A stretch of 64,000 nt of DNA from Pseudoxanthomonas sp. 3HH-4 (GTDB taxonomy: Bacteria; Pseudomonadota; Gammaproteobacteria; Xanthomonadales; Xanthomonadaceae). Every line of letters begins with the position of its first letter. Position 1 is the stretch's first letter. Under the pieces are notes generated by a model. The model saw only the letters and a program-made list of their open reading frames with translations. It searched no databases and had not been told where the DNA came from. The stretch lies in assembly GCF_006716465.1 (NCBI RefSeq), contig NZ_VFPB01000001.1:778983-842982 (forward strand), given 5' to 3'. Below, in pieces: positions 1 through 8,493 of this stretch. The translations under genes and the position numbers were made by a program.

Positions 1-33
1 TTCGAGGTGCGGTTGCCGCCGGGCCTGTAACCG

Positions 34-789
34 TTACGTCGTCGCCAACGGCGACGGACCGTAGAATCGTCGCAGGTGCCCGGCCACCTCCGGCATCGCG
101 TCGGCCAGCACGCCCGGCGCCGAGAAGTGGTATTCGGTGGCGACGGCGAAGAATTCTTCCGGTGCCTCGGCGGCATAGGGGTCGATCGTGGTTTCGCGGC
201 CCAGGTCGACCTGCATGCAGAAGTCGTCGTACGCGCGCTGGAAGTCGCGCGCCCAGCGGCCATGCCACTCGCCCGGCAGTGGCGGGGTGCCATCGAGTTC
301 CCCATCCAGCGCATCCAGCTTGTGCGCCATCTCGTGCACGGCGACGCAGAAGCCGGCATCGGGTTCGGCCAGGTCGGCTTGCACGTCGGCCCATGACAGG
401 ATCAGCGGACCCTGGTCCCAGGCTTCGCCGGCCAGGTCGTCTTCCCACTCGTGCAATACGCCGGCCGCATCGGTATGCGTGCGCTGCACGCGGAACGCGT
501 CCGGATAGACGATCAGCTGCGACCAACCGCGCAAGCCGCTTTCGCCGAACTCCAGGAGTGGCAGGCAGCACAGCGCCGCCAGTTGCACGCGTTGCGCATC
601 GTCCAGGCTCAGGCCGGCGAGCGGCGTGATGGTTTTCTGGTGCAGGAAGCGAGCCGCCAACCCGCGCAGCCTGTCCGAACGCACGTCATCCAGAGCCGAC
701 ACCCAAGGGGTGTCAGTGGTTACGGTCCGCCAGAGTTCGTCCTGGATGGACGGGGAGGGGCGCCGCAGGCGGCGCAACAGTCCAATCAC
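34..789 (-). CDS. mtfA: MtfA-type zinc metallopeptidase (M90 family)
   Basis: This 251-residue protein has the length and layout of MtfA, a cytosolic zinc aminopeptidase that in E. coli binds the repressor Mlc and so affects glucose-PTS expression. The zinc site is visible as HEMAH at residues 152-156. The following helix, with PEEFF at about 210-214, supplies the likely third ligand. No signal peptide or membrane segment is seen, fitting a cytoplasmic enzyme. It is a single gene ending near the left window edge. The next gene on the same strand starts 336 bases upstream, so an operon is not obvious. The family call is secure; the Mlc link is known from enterobacteria and is only an analogy here. 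Confidence 0.93.
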   Translation of the reverse strand: MIGLLRRLRRPSPSIQDELWRTVTTDTPWVSALDDVRSDRLRGLAARFLHQKTITPLAGLSLDDAQRVQLAALCCLPLLEFGESGLRGWSQLIVYPDAFRVQRTHTDAAGVLHEWEDDLAGEAWDQGPLILSWADVQADLAEPDAGFCVAVHEMAHKLDALDGELDGTPPLPGEWHGRWARDFQRAYDDFCMQVDLGRETTIDPYAAEAPEEFFAVATEYHFSAPGVLADAMPEVAGHLRRFYGPSPLATT

Positions 790-807
790 CGGGTGATGCC
801 GTCCGCG

Positions 808-1125
808 TCAGCGGAACATGCCCGGCAGGAAGCTGTGCCACTTGGAGCCGCGGCTGCGGGGCAACGGGGCGTCGTCGTCGCCGCCACCCCGCGAAGTGGA
901 GGACGTCAATGCAGCGGGGGCGGCGTACTTGCTTCGCACGGCGGTGGCGCGCGCACGACGTGCGTCCGGAGTGGTCGGCACGGCATCACCCGGGCGGTCG
1001 GCGACGGCACGATCGGCGACATCCTGGCAGGTGGTGGCATTGCCATTGGCGATGCTGCGCCCGTTCTGGGCGAATACCGCCGCAGAGGCGCCGAGAAGCA
1101 GCAGGGCAAGGCTGGCGCGTAACAT
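808..1125 (-). CDS. Small exported protein of unknown function
   Basis: A 105-residue protein begins with a clear signal peptide (MLRASLALLLLGASAAVFAQ, cut expected after residue 19 or 20) and is otherwise basic and low in complexity, with a Gly/Asp patch near residues 80-85. I do not recognise a domain. The start is chosen because an AGGAG sits about ten bases upstream of the ATG, and because the much longer frame reading through this start is the antisense shadow of the DAK2-DegV gene. It lies 18 bases upstream of mtfA on the same strand, so the two may be co-transcribed. It is probably a periplasmic or secreted protein restricted to this family. Confidence 0.7.
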   Translation of the reverse strand: MLRASLALLLLGASAAVFAQNGRSIANGNATTCQDVADRAVADRPGDAVPTTPDARRARATAVRSKYAAPAALTSSTSRGGGDDDAPLPRSRGSKWHSFLPGMFR

Positions 1126-1317
1126 CGGAGGGACTCCTGTCGGTCGGGGTACAGCGGCCAGATGACGCCGCCGACTATAGCGGGAATGGCTCCGGCCGGC
1201 ATGAATGCGTCCGGCCCTGCGACGAAATGCCCCTGCGCGGCGATGGATCGAGGAAAACAGGCCACGGCCTGCTGCGTCGCAACAGGGGTGCGAAAGCAGT
1301 TGCGGCAGACTGCCGCG

Positions 1318-3135
1318 ATGCCCGCACCCGACTACCGCCCGCTGACCGCGCCCGCCCTGCGCCTGGCGCTGATTGCGGGGGCCCGCCGGGTGATTGCCGC
1401 GCGTGACGCGTTGAACCGCATCAATGTGTTCCCGGTCGCCGACGGCGATACGGGCAACAACCTCGCATCGACGCTCGGCAGCGTGCTGCATGGTGCGCTC
1501 AGCCAGCCCAGCCAGCATGTCGGCGATCTGCTGAGCCGTGTGGGCAACGACGCGATCGATGGTGCGCGCGGAAATTCCGGCGCCATCCTCGCGCAGTTCC
1601 TGCATGGCGTGGCCGAGCGCGTGCGCAACCTGCCGGAACTGGATGCCCGTTCGCTGGCCGCAGCCGTCCGTCAGGGCGCGCAGAGTGCACGCCAGGCACT
1701 GGCGCAGCCGGTCGAGGGGACGATCCTGAGCGTGATTGCCGCATTCGCCGAAGAACTGGATGCCGCGGCGGGGGAGGACAACCAGGCCGACGCGCGCAGC
1801 GGCTTCGTCCGTGCGCTTGTCCGTGCGCGTCGCGCGCTTGCCGACACGCCGCGCCAGATGGCCTTGCTGCAGCGTGCCGGCGTGGTCGATGCCGGTGCGC
1901 AGGGGTTTGTCGACTTGCTGGAAGGCATCGCCGAGTTCGTCGAGGGCGGACCACGTGCGGTGCGCGTGCGCGCCAGCGCACCGGGCGCGGCCAACGATGC
2001 GGCCGGGCCGACGGTCCACGACCATGCCATCGATCCGACGCGCCGCTGGTGCACCGAATGCCTGCTGCTGGGCGAGGCGCTGGACCGCGATCGCCTGCGT
2101 GCCGCGCTGGAGGCCGGCGGCGCGGACTCCATCGTCATCGCGGGTGGCGCCTCCCGTCTTCGCGTACACGCGCACATCGGATCGCCGCAGGTACTCTTCG
2201 ACGCGTGCGCGGCGCAGGGCCACGTCGAAGGAATGAAGGCGGACGACATGGTCCGACAGCAGGCGGTCGCCGCCGCCACGCAATCGCTGGTGGTGGTCAC
2301 CGACAGCGCTGCCGATTTGCCGGAAGACATTGCCGAGCGCCATGCCATCGGCGTGGTGCCCGCGCGGGTGGACCTGGATGGCCGCGACTACCTGGACAAG
2401 GTGGGCCTGTCGACGGGCGAGTTCTACCTGCGCATGGCGGTCTCGCGCCAGTTGCCGCGCACCAGCCAGCCGCCGCCGGGCGACTTCCGCCGGCAGTTCG
2501 AGCTGTCGCTGGCCCACCATGCGCGGGTGCTCTATGTCGGCCTGTCGCGCGCGCTGTCGGGCACGCTGCAGTCGGGCGAGCATGCCGCCGCGCGTGATCC
2601 GTCCGGACGCGTAAGGGTGTTCGATACGGTCAATGCCGCCTGCGGCCAGGCGCTGCTTGTGTGGCGTGCCGCCGAACTTGCAGCGGAAGGCCGCAGTGAA
2701 GCGGACGTGGTGGCCGAGCTGGAGCGCCTTCGTCCGCTGACACGGATGTGGGCCATCGCACCCGATATCTCCCATGCCGTGCGTGGTGGTCGTATTCCTC
2801 GCTGGGCCGCGCCCATTGCGCGATTGAGCGCGTTGACCCCGATAGCGAGGATGAGTGCGGATGGCCGCATGACGGTCGCCGGCATCCTGCTGACGCGCGC
2901 GCATGCGCCGGAAGCCTTCGCGCGGCGGGTAGCACGCCAGCTGGAATCCGGGCAGCGCTGGCGGCTGATCGTGGGGCACTGCGATGCGCGTCCGCAGGGC
3001 GAGCGATTGCTCGCTGCGTTGCGCGCGCGGCTGCCGATCAGCGAGGACCGGCTGGTCGAAACCGGGGCGGCCATCGGCGCGCATGCCGGCCAGGGCGCCC
3101 TGATCGTGGCCGTACAGCCAGCACCTGATGCCTGA
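1318..3135 (+). CDS. DAK2-DegV fusion protein (fatty-acid kinase-like)
   Basis: This 605-residue protein joins a DAK2 kinase-like domain (about residues 5-190, with NVFPVADGDTGNN and the GARGNSGAI nucleotide/metal motifs) to a DegV fatty-acid-binding domain (from about residue 322, beginning VVVTDSAADLP). In Firmicutes these are separate proteins, FakA and FakB, that phosphorylate bound exogenous fatty acids; here both are on one chain. The start at MPAPDY is preferred over an in-frame upstream start, because the extra 52 residues would be Cys/Pro/Ala-rich and lie before the DAK2 fold. It lies directly upstream of plsY, which consumes acyl-phosphate, so the neighbourhood fits a role in feeding fatty acids to phospholipid synthesis. 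The enzymatic role is inferred from family and context. Confidence 0.88.
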   Translation: MPAPDYRPLTAPALRLALIAGARRVIAARDALNRINVFPVADGDTGNNLASTLGSVLHGALSQPSQHVGDLLSRVGNDAIDGARGNSGAILAQFLHGVAERVRNLPELDARSLAAAVRQGAQSARQALAQPVEGTILSVIAAFAEELDAAAGEDNQADARSGFVRALVRARRALADTPRQMALLQRAGVVDAGAQGFVDLLEGIAEFVEGGPRAVRVRASAPGAANDAAGPTVHDHAIDPTRRWCTECLLLGEALDRDRLRAALEAGGADSIVIAGGASRLRVHAHIGSPQVLFDACAAQGHVEGMKADDMVRQQAVAAATQSLVVVTDSAADLPEDIAERHAIGVVPARVDLDGRDYLDKVGLSTGEFYLRMAVSRQLPRTSQPPPGDFRRQFELSLAHHARVLYVGLSRALSGTLQSGEHAAARDPSGRVRVFDTVNAACGQALLVWRAAELAAEGRSEADVVAELERLRPLTRMWAIAPDISHAVRGGRIPRWAAPIARLSALTPIARMSADGRMTVAGILLTRAHAPEAFARRVARQLESGQRWRLIVGHCDARPQGERLLAALRARLPISEDRLVETGAAIGAHAGQGALIVAVQPAPDA

Positions 3136-3167
3136 GCGAGGGGAGGGGCGTGGCCCATAATGGCGCC

Positions 3168-3794
3168 ATGCTGATGGTCTTCACCTTGTTGCTGCTGGCC
3201 TACCTGCTCGGTTCCGTGTCGGGCAGTCTCACGCTGGGCCGGCTGCGGGGCGTGGACATCCGCACGCAGGGCAGTGGAAACGCGGGCGGCACCAACGCCT
3301 TCCGCACGCAGGGGGCGAAGTTCGCACTCGGTGTAGTGCTGGTGGACATCGGCAAGGGTGCGCTGGCCGCATGGCTGGCACTGCGTTTCGCGCCGATGGA
3401 GGGCCCGCTGTCGCCACGCGCGCTGGGTTTCCTGGCGACGCTGGCAGCGACGGCGGGACACGTGTGGCCGATCTGGCACGGGTTCCGCGGCGGCAAGGGT
3501 GTGGGCACCCTGCTGGGCGGCGTCGCAGTGCTCTGGCCGTTGGCATTGCTGCCGTTGTTCCTGGTCTGGCTGGGTGTGCTGGTCGCGACCGGGTACGTGG
3601 GCCTGGCGTCGATCATCGCCACCGCCTGCCTGGTGCCACTGGCATGGTGGATGCACACGGACCGTCCCACGCAGGTGTTCGCCGCCGCCGCCGCGGTGCT
3701 GGTGCTTTTCACCCATCGCGCCAACGTGCAGCGATTGCGCGCAGGCACGGAGTCGCGCTTTGAACGCGTGCGCGTCTGGCGTCGCCGCGCATGA
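3168..3794 (+). CDS. plsY: Glycerol-3-phosphate acyltransferase PlsY
   Basis: PlsY is the integral membrane enzyme that transfers an acyl group from acyl-phosphate to glycerol-3-phosphate, the first step of phospholipid synthesis. The 208-residue protein shows the three short family motifs: GSVSGSLTLGRLRG near the N terminus, GSGNAGGTNAFRT, and the glycine-rich GFRGGKGVGT. Several hydrophobic segments are visible. I chose the ATG at 3168 because the upstream GTG at 3150 would be followed by a CATAAT promoter-like hexamer inside the coding region. Its stop codon overlaps the birA start (ATGA), so plsY-birA-coaX look co-translated. Confidence 0.95.
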   Translation: MLMVFTLLLLAYLLGSVSGSLTLGRLRGVDIRTQGSGNAGGTNAFRTQGAKFALGVVLVDIGKGALAAWLALRFAPMEGPLSPRALGFLATLAATAGHVWPIWHGFRGGKGVGTLLGGVAVLWPLALLPLFLVWLGVLVATGYVGLASIIATACLVPLAWWMHTDRPTQVFAAAAAVLVLFTHRANVQRLRAGTESRFERVRVWRRRA

Positions 3795-4759
3795 CCGGCG
3801 AACGCGAACTGCTGCTGCGCCTGATTGAAGGCCCCGTCTCCGGCGACGTGCTCGCCCGAGACGCCAAGGTCACCCGCGCCGCCATGTGGAAGCGGATCGA
3901 AGCACTGCGTGCGGGCGGCCTGCGGATCGACGCTCAGCCCGGCCGCGGGTATTCGTTGGAAGAGCCGGTCGAATTGCTGGATGCGGACTTGATCCGCGCC
4001 CCGTTGCGGGACGCGGCCTCCGCGCAGCTGGCGTCGCTGGAGGTGGCATGGTCGCTGGATTCGACGAACAGCGAGCTGCTCCGCCGCAAGGCGCCCGAGC
4101 ATGGGGCTGCGGTGTTGCTGGCGGAACAGCAGACCGGCGGGCGTGGCCGGCGCGGACGGCAGTGGGCGTCCCCGATTGCGGCGAACCTGTATCTGTCGCT
4201 GTCGCGCCAGTTCTCCGGCGGACTCGCGCGCCTCGGCGGCCTGAGCCTGGTGGTCGGCGTGGCTGCCGCGGAAGCCCTGCGGCAGGCCGGTTACGCCACG
4301 GTCGGCGTGAAGTGGCCCAACGATCTGCTGGCGCACGGGCGCAAGCTGGGCGGCATCCTGGTGGAGGGCGGCGGCGAGCATGGTGGCCCGGTGCGCGCGG
4401 TGATCGGGATCGGTGTGAACGTCCACATGCCGGCGACTGCTGCGACGGCGATCAGCCAGGCGTGGACGGACCTGGCCACGCTGGGCGGTGGTCAACCCTC
4501 GCGGAACAAGATCGCGTCCCACCTGCTGGATACCTTGTTGCCCGCGCTCGAACAGTTCGATCGTGAAGGCTTGTCGCCGTTCCTTGCGAGATACGCTGCG
4601 CTGGACGTGCTGATGGGCCGCGAGGTCATCGTGCATGGTCCGCAGGGTGACGAGCATGGCGTGGCCGAAGGCATCGGCGATGACGGTGCGTTGCGGGTAC
4701 GCGTGGGCGAAGTACAACGACAGGTGCATGCCGGGGACGTCAGCGTGAGGGCGACATGA
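3791..4759 (+). CDS. birA: BirA biotin-protein ligase / biotin operon repressor
   Basis: The 322-residue protein has an N-terminal winged helix (about 1-60, including TRAAMWKRIEALR) and a ligase domain. The ligase motifs are DSTNSELLR, the biotinyl-adenylate loop GRGRRGRQW, KWPNDLL and KLGGILVEG. It therefore should both biotinylate acetyl-CoA carboxylase carrier protein and act as a biotin-responsive repressor, like the class II enzymes of E. coli. It overlaps plsY by four bases upstream and coaX by four bases downstream. Confidence 0.96.
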   Translation: MTGERELLLRLIEGPVSGDVLARDAKVTRAAMWKRIEALRAGGLRIDAQPGRGYSLEEPVELLDADLIRAPLRDAASAQLASLEVAWSLDSTNSELLRRKAPEHGAAVLLAEQQTGGRGRRGRQWASPIAANLYLSLSRQFSGGLARLGGLSLVVGVAAAEALRQAGYATVGVKWPNDLLAHGRKLGGILVEGGGEHGGPVRAVIGIGVNVHMPATAATAISQAWTDLATLGGGQPSRNKIASHLLDTLLPALEQFDREGLSPFLARYAALDVLMGREVIVHGPQGDEHGVAEGIGDDGALRVRVGEVQRQVHAGDVSVRAT

Positions 4760-5502
4760 CGCAGTGGGTATTCGATCTGGGCAATTCGCGCGTGAAAGGC
4801 GCACCGTTGAGGGCGGACGGGACGCTGGGTGAGGTGCTGGCGACCGGATACGACGGTGAGTTCATCGCCGCCCTGGAGGCTGCCGTTCCGGCGATCGACA
4901 TGCAGGGATCATCCGCCGTGCTCGCCAGCGTTGCATCACCTGCACGTACCGCTGCGGTGGTGGACTGGTTGACCACCCGTTTCGGGTGCATCTCGATCGC
5001 GCGTACGCAGCCGGCGCTGGCTGGTGTGCACATCGCCTATGCCGACCCCGGACGGCTTGGCGTGGATCGCTTCCTGGCCTTGCTGGCGGCGCGCGCGCGC
5101 GCCTTGCAGCCGTGGCTGCTGGTGGGCGTAGGCACGGCGGTGATCGTCGATCTGCTGGACGCGGACGGGCGGCATCGCGGCGGACGCATAGCGCCCTCGC
5201 CCCGCCTGATGCGTGAAGCACTCCAGCAAGCGGCCGCGCAGTTGCCGTCGCAAGGCGGCGGGTACGTCGAGTTCGCCACCGACACCCTTGATGCGCTGGC
5301 ATCCGGCTGTGGCGGCGCTGCCCTGGGATTGATCGAGCGCAGCCTGCAACACGCGCATGACCTCTTGGGCGAGCGCCCCGCCTTGCTGCTGCATGGCGGC
5401 GGTGCGGCCGAGCTGGCGCCCGCGCTGCGCGATGGCGAACTGGCGCCAGCGCTGGTGCTCGAAGGACTGGCTGTATGGGCACGGCTCGGTACCGCCGCCT
5501 GA
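4756..5502 (+). CDS. coaX: Type III pantothenate kinase CoaX
   Basis: CoaX phosphorylates pantothenate in the first step of coenzyme A synthesis and, unlike CoaA, is insensitive to CoA feedback. The 248-residue protein starts with the ASKHA phosphate loop (FDLGNSRVKGA). It carries the DRFLALL segment and the GVGTAVIVDLL motif of the second nucleotide loop, followed by GGRIAPSPRLMREAL, a variant of the family's GG-IxPG loop. The ATGA overlap with birA places it in the same operon; birA-coaX adjacency is common in proteobacteria. Confidence 0.95.
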   Translation: MTQWVFDLGNSRVKGAPLRADGTLGEVLATGYDGEFIAALEAAVPAIDMQGSSAVLASVASPARTAAVVDWLTTRFGCISIARTQPALAGVHIAYADPGRLGVDRFLALLAARARALQPWLLVGVGTAVIVDLLDADGRHRGGRIAPSPRLMREALQQAAAQLPSQGGGYVEFATDTLDALASGCGGAALGLIERSLQHAHDLLGERPALLLHGGGAAELAPALRDGELAPALVLEGLAVWARLGTAA

Positions 5503-5521
5503 GCACCGCTAGAATCCCTGC

Positions 5522-6184
5522 ATGCTGATCCGTGCCCTGATCGTCCTGTTGATCGTCCTGAACCTGGGCGCCGCCGCGTGGTGGCTCACCCGTCCCGCCG
5601 TCGAACCGCCGTCACCGCCTCCGTTGCCAGCCGGTGTGGCGCGCCTGCAACTCGTCGACGAGATGCCTGCGCCCACCCCTGCTCCGTCGGCCGTGGACGC
5701 CCGTGCGGCGCCGGAAATCCCGGCGGCCTGTTTCAGCCTCGGGCCCTTCACCAGCCAGGCTGCCGCGACCCTGGCGCAGGATGCCGTCAAGGGCCAACTC
5801 CTGCGGGCGCAACTGCGGGAAGTGCCCGGCCTCAGCGCCAGTGGTTACCAGGTGGTCATGCCGCCCGCGCCGTCGCTGGAAGAAGCGCAGGCAATCGCCG
5901 GCCGCATCGGGGCGGCGGGATTCAACGACTTCCTCGTCGTGCGCCAGGGCGAACAAGCGAACGGGATCGCACTGGGCAGGTATCGCAGCCGGGAGGCCGC
6001 CGAACGCCGCGTATCGCAGTTGCAGGCTGCGGGGTTCACCGCACAGATGCAGCCCGTCGGCCGCGCTGGACCCAGCCTGTGGTGGCTGGATGCCGGCGTC
6101 GTGGAGGGTGTCGACCCCGGCGGGCTTGCCCGTGCCGCGTCCAGCGGTACGCCGCAACCCCTCGAATGCACGGCACTGCGCTAG
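5522..6184 (+). CDS. SPOR-domain membrane-anchored protein
   Basis: A 220-residue protein starts with a hydrophobic anchor (about residues 3-23), followed by a Pro/Ala-rich linker. A SPOR-like region covers about residues 70-190, with the repeated pattern of SLGPFTSQAAA and IALGRYRSREAAERRV. SPOR domains bind denuded peptidoglycan glycan strands at the division septum, so a periplasmic wall-binding role is likely. It is 19 bases downstream of coaX and is probably the last gene of that operon. Its stop codon lies within the -10 hexamer I assign to the following tRNA gene. Confidence 0.85.
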   Translation: MLIRALIVLLIVLNLGAAAWWLTRPAVEPPSPPPLPAGVARLQLVDEMPAPTPAPSAVDARAAPEIPAACFSLGPFTSQAAATLAQDAVKGQLLRAQLREVPGLSASGYQVVMPPAPSLEEAQAIAGRIGAAGFNDFLVVRQGEQANGIALGRYRSREAAERRVSQLQAAGFTAQMQPVGRAGPSLWWLDAGVVEGVDPGGLARAASSGTPQPLECTALR

Positions 6185-6187
6185 AAT
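6182..6187 (+). promoter_or_regulatory. -10 hexamer of the tRNA-Thr promoter
   Basis: TAGAAT lies 11 bases before the first base of the mature tRNA and overlaps the stop codon of the SPOR gene. No convincing -35 was found at the right distance, so this is only a partial promoter call. Confidence 0.45.
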
Positions 6188-6197
6188 TGCCGCCCGC

Positions 6198-6273
6198 GCC
6201 GCTTTAGCTCAGCTGGTAGAGCAACCGCCTTGTAAGCGGTAGGTCATCCGTTCGATTCGGATAAGCGGCACCA
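6198..6273 (+). tRNA. tRNA-Thr (anticodon TGT)
   Basis: The full cloverleaf can be folded by eye. The acceptor stem GCCGCTT pairs with AAGCGGC (7/7). The D arm is GCTCAGCTGGTAGAGC. The anticodon stem ACCGC/GCGGT encloses CTTGTAA with anticodon TGT at 6231-6233, and the T arm is ATCCG-TTCGATT-CGGAT. Discriminator A and an encoded CCA end the gene. It reads ACA and ACG codons. Confidence 0.97.
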
Positions 6274-6371
6274 TTTCCTGTCGGCGCATTGCCCCCTCGC
6301 GTGCTGCGATGCCACAGGCCCGTCATCGCCGACGGCATAGACTGTGCGTCTGTTTTCCGCAGGACGTACCC

Positions 6372-7295
6372 ATGAGTCGAGCTTTTCCTCCCGTGTCCCT
6401 GATCGGCGTGCCCACCGATGTCGGCGCCGGCCATCGTGGCGCGCGAATGGGGCCCGATGCGCTGCGCATCGCGGGTCTCGCCGAAGCGCTGGCGGCACGG
6501 GGCGTGGACGTGATCGACACCGGCAACGTGCAGGGCCCCGCCAATCCTTGGACCGGCCCCGTCCATGGCTACCGGCATCTCGATGAAGTGGTGGCATGGA
6601 ACCGCGCGGTGATGGATGCCACTGCTACCGAGCTGGCCCAGCAGAGGTTGCCCATCATGCTGGGGGGCGACCATTGTCTGGCCATGGGTTCCATCACCGC
6701 GGTCGCGCAACACTGCCGCAAGGTCGGCAAGAAACTGCGGGTGCTGTGGCTGGACGCGCATTCGGACTTCAACACCAGCGAGGTCACGCCTTCCGGCAAC
6801 ATCCATGGCATGCCAGTGGCGTGCCTGTGCGGCATCGGCCCGGATGCGCTGACCAGGCTGGGTGGTGATGCGCCCGCGATCACACCGTCGATGGTCCGGC
6901 AGATCGGCATCCGTTCAGTCGATCCGGAGGAGAAGCGGCTGATCAAGGACCACAAGGTCGACGTGTACGACATGCGCTACATCGACGAGGTGGGCATGAA
7001 GCGCACGGTGGAAGCTGCGCTGGAGGGCCTGGATGCCGACACCCACCTGCACGTCAGCTTCGACGTGGACTTCCTGGACCCGAGCATCGCGCCCGGCGTG
7101 GGCACCACCGTGCCAGGCGGTCCCAACTATCGTGAAGCGCAGCTGGTGATGGAGATGATCGCCGACACGCGCCTGATGGGTTCGCTGGACATCGTGGAGC
7201 TGAACCCGGTGCTGGACCGTCGCAACCGCACCGCCAAGCTCACGGTGGACCTGGTGGAGAGCCTGTTCGGCAAGTCCACGCTGATGCGCGACTAG
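6372..7295 (+). CDS. rocF: Arginase
   Basis: Arginase hydrolyses L-arginine to ornithine and urea with a binuclear Mn centre. In the 307-residue protein the metal ligands are visible: GGDH at 98-101, DAHSD at 128-132 and SFDVDFLD around 229-236. The length is typical of bacterial arginases rather than agmatinases, and the SGNIHGMPVA stretch (141-150) is the arginase substrate loop. It is transcribed alone, just after the tRNA gene. No urease genes lie in the window. Confidence 0.95.
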   Translation: MSRAFPPVSLIGVPTDVGAGHRGARMGPDALRIAGLAEALAARGVDVIDTGNVQGPANPWTGPVHGYRHLDEVVAWNRAVMDATATELAQQRLPIMLGGDHCLAMGSITAVAQHCRKVGKKLRVLWLDAHSDFNTSEVTPSGNIHGMPVACLCGIGPDALTRLGGDAPAITPSMVRQIGIRSVDPEEKRLIKDHKVDVYDMRYIDEVGMKRTVEAALEGLDADTHLHVSFDVDFLDPSIAPGVGTTVPGGPNYREAQLVMEMIADTRLMGSLDIVELNPVLDRRNRTAKLTVDLVESLFGKSTLMRD

Positions 7296-7443
7296 GAGCG
7301 CGGGGCATCGGGGGAAACTTAGACTGAATGGGCGGTCTATGGTTTCACGCGGCCTATACGCCGCGCCGTCGAAGGTGCACCACACGCCGCTGCGGCGCGG
7401 GACGCACCCGCAATGGCACCCTTATCCACTCAGGAGATGACAC

Positions 7444-7596
7444 ATGAAGCGTGCAATGATGCTGGTGCTGACGGCGATGTTCTCGATGGCGGTCCTGTCG
7501 GGCTGCAATACCATGGCCGGCGCCGGCAAGGACGTGCAGAAGGTTGGCGAGAAGGTCGAGGACAAGGCCCAGGACTGCAAGGACGGCAAGTGCTGA
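7444..7596 (+). CDS. Entericidin-like small lipoprotein (copy 1)
   Basis: The 50-residue product has a lipoprotein signal (VLSGC, lipidated Cys at residue 21) followed by the entericidin pattern NTMAGAGKDVQKVGEKVED. Entericidins are tiny outer- or inner-membrane lipoproteins linked to stress and stationary-phase physiology in enterobacteria. This copy has a C-terminal tail with two further cysteines (DCKDGKC) that the second copy lacks. A G+C-rich hairpin follows. A second paralogue begins 201 bases downstream. Confidence 0.88.
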   Translation: MKRAMMLVLTAMFSMAVLSGCNTMAGAGKDVQKVGEKVEDKAQDCKDGKC

Positions 7597-7638
7597 TGCG
7601 CGCTGTCGGCTGACCGCATCCGCCGGATGCGAACCGAA

Positions 7639-7664
7639 GGAAGGGCCGGGAAACCGGCCCTTCC
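7639..7664 (+). terminator. Hairpin after the first entericidin gene
   Basis: GGAAGGGCCGG and CCGGCCCTTCC form an 11-bp perfect stem around a GAAA tetraloop. There is no T run after it, so it may be a weak terminator or an mRNA-stabilising hairpin. Confidence 0.5.
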
Positions 7665-7797
7665 GCGTTGCCGGCCAGGGTTTGGTCAGCCGCCAGCCAG
7701 CGTGCTTGAATCAGACTGCACGGGTGGGGCGGCATGGCCGGCGTGTACCGGACGATGCGCGTCCCCAGGCCGTGAATACCGTCCACAGGAGTCGCTT

Positions 7798-7932
7798 ATG
7801 AAGCGTATCGTCTCGTTGTTGCTGTTGTCCCTGTTCTCCATCGCCGTGCTGTCCGGCTGCAACACCGTCAAGGGGTTCGGCAAGGACGTGCAGAAGGTGG
7901 GCGAAAAGGTCGAAGATTCCTCGGGCAAGTAA
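7798..7932 (+). CDS. Entericidin-like small lipoprotein (copy 2)
   Basis: This 44-residue paralogue of the preceding gene has the signal MKRIVSLLLLSLFSIAV, the lipobox LSGC (Cys 20) and then NTVKGFGKDVQKVGEKVED. It is more typical of the family in length than copy 1. It has its own upstream gap and a strong terminator, so the two copies can be regulated separately. Tandem entericidins recall the E. coli ecnA/ecnB pair, but nothing here shows an antidote/toxin relation. Confidence 0.88.
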   Translation: MKRIVSLLLLSLFSIAVLSGCNTVKGFGKDVQKVGEKVEDSSGK

Positions 7933-7954
7933 GCCTCTGGGTTTTGAAGACTCG

Positions 7955-7984
7955 AAACGGGCCGCGTATCGCGGCCCGTTTTCT
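7955..7984 (+). terminator. Rho-independent terminator after entericidin copy 2
   Basis: A perfect 12-bp stem (AAACGGGCCGCG with CGCGGCCCGTTT) encloses a three-base loop and runs into T residues. The same ACGGGCCGC core is used by the terminator after the CsbD gene. Confidence 0.88.
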
Positions 7985-8205
7985 TTGCCGGTGTCTGCAG
8001 TGCGTCAGGCCGCAATGATGGGGCAAGAAAATCGGAGGCTCGAGCGTCGCCGCACGCATTCATCCGTGCGAACGCGTCCTCATGCGACTGAACTGTTCAG
8101 TCAATCCTAATGGTGCGTTGACGCGCAGTTGATCGGATGGGAACACGCGGTCTGCGATGCTGTTTTCGCGGCGCCCCCTGCCGCTCAATAAAGTGAGGAA
8201 ACACC

Positions 8206-8427
8206 ATGAATCAGGACATCATCGCCGGCAACTGGAAGCAGCTGAAGGGCAAGATCCAGGCAAAGTGGGGCGATCTGACCGATGACGATTTCAAGGTCGC
8301 GCAGGGCAATGCGGAATACCTCGAAGGCAGGCTGCAGGAGCGCTATGGCTACGACCGGGATCGGGCCCATACGGAAGTCGAGGATTTCCAGCGCACGCTG
8401 CGTTCCGACAAGACCTTCAAGCACTGA
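8206..8427 (+). CDS. CsbD-family stress protein
   Basis: A 73-residue acidic protein begins [18 protein letters not shown] and carries WGDLTDDD, both diagnostic of the CsbD/YjbJ family. These are abundant small soluble proteins induced by general stress; their biochemical role is unknown. It is a single gene with its own terminator, next to the entericidin pair, so this stretch looks like a small stress-response neighbourhood. Confidence 0.93.
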   Translation: MNQDIIAGNWKQLKGKIQAKWGDLTDDDFKVAQGNAEYLEGRLQERYGYDRDRAHTEVEDFQRTLRSDKTFKH

Positions 8428-8456
8428 CGTGATCGCGTCTGCAGGACCAGGACAGG

Positions 8457-8485
8457 ACGGGCCGCTTCATGCGGCCCGTTTTCTT
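8457..8485 (+). terminator. Rho-independent terminator after the CsbD gene
   Basis: ACGGGCCGC pairs with GCGGCCCGT around TTCAT and is followed by TTTTCTT. Confidence 0.85.
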
Positions 8486-8493
8486 GTGCGTGT

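Noticed and set aside
808-3084. A 758-codon open frame on the minus strand
   Set aside because: Most of it is the antisense shadow of the DAK2-DegV gene. Only its last 105 codons (808-1125), which start with a signal peptide and a ribosome-binding site, are accepted.
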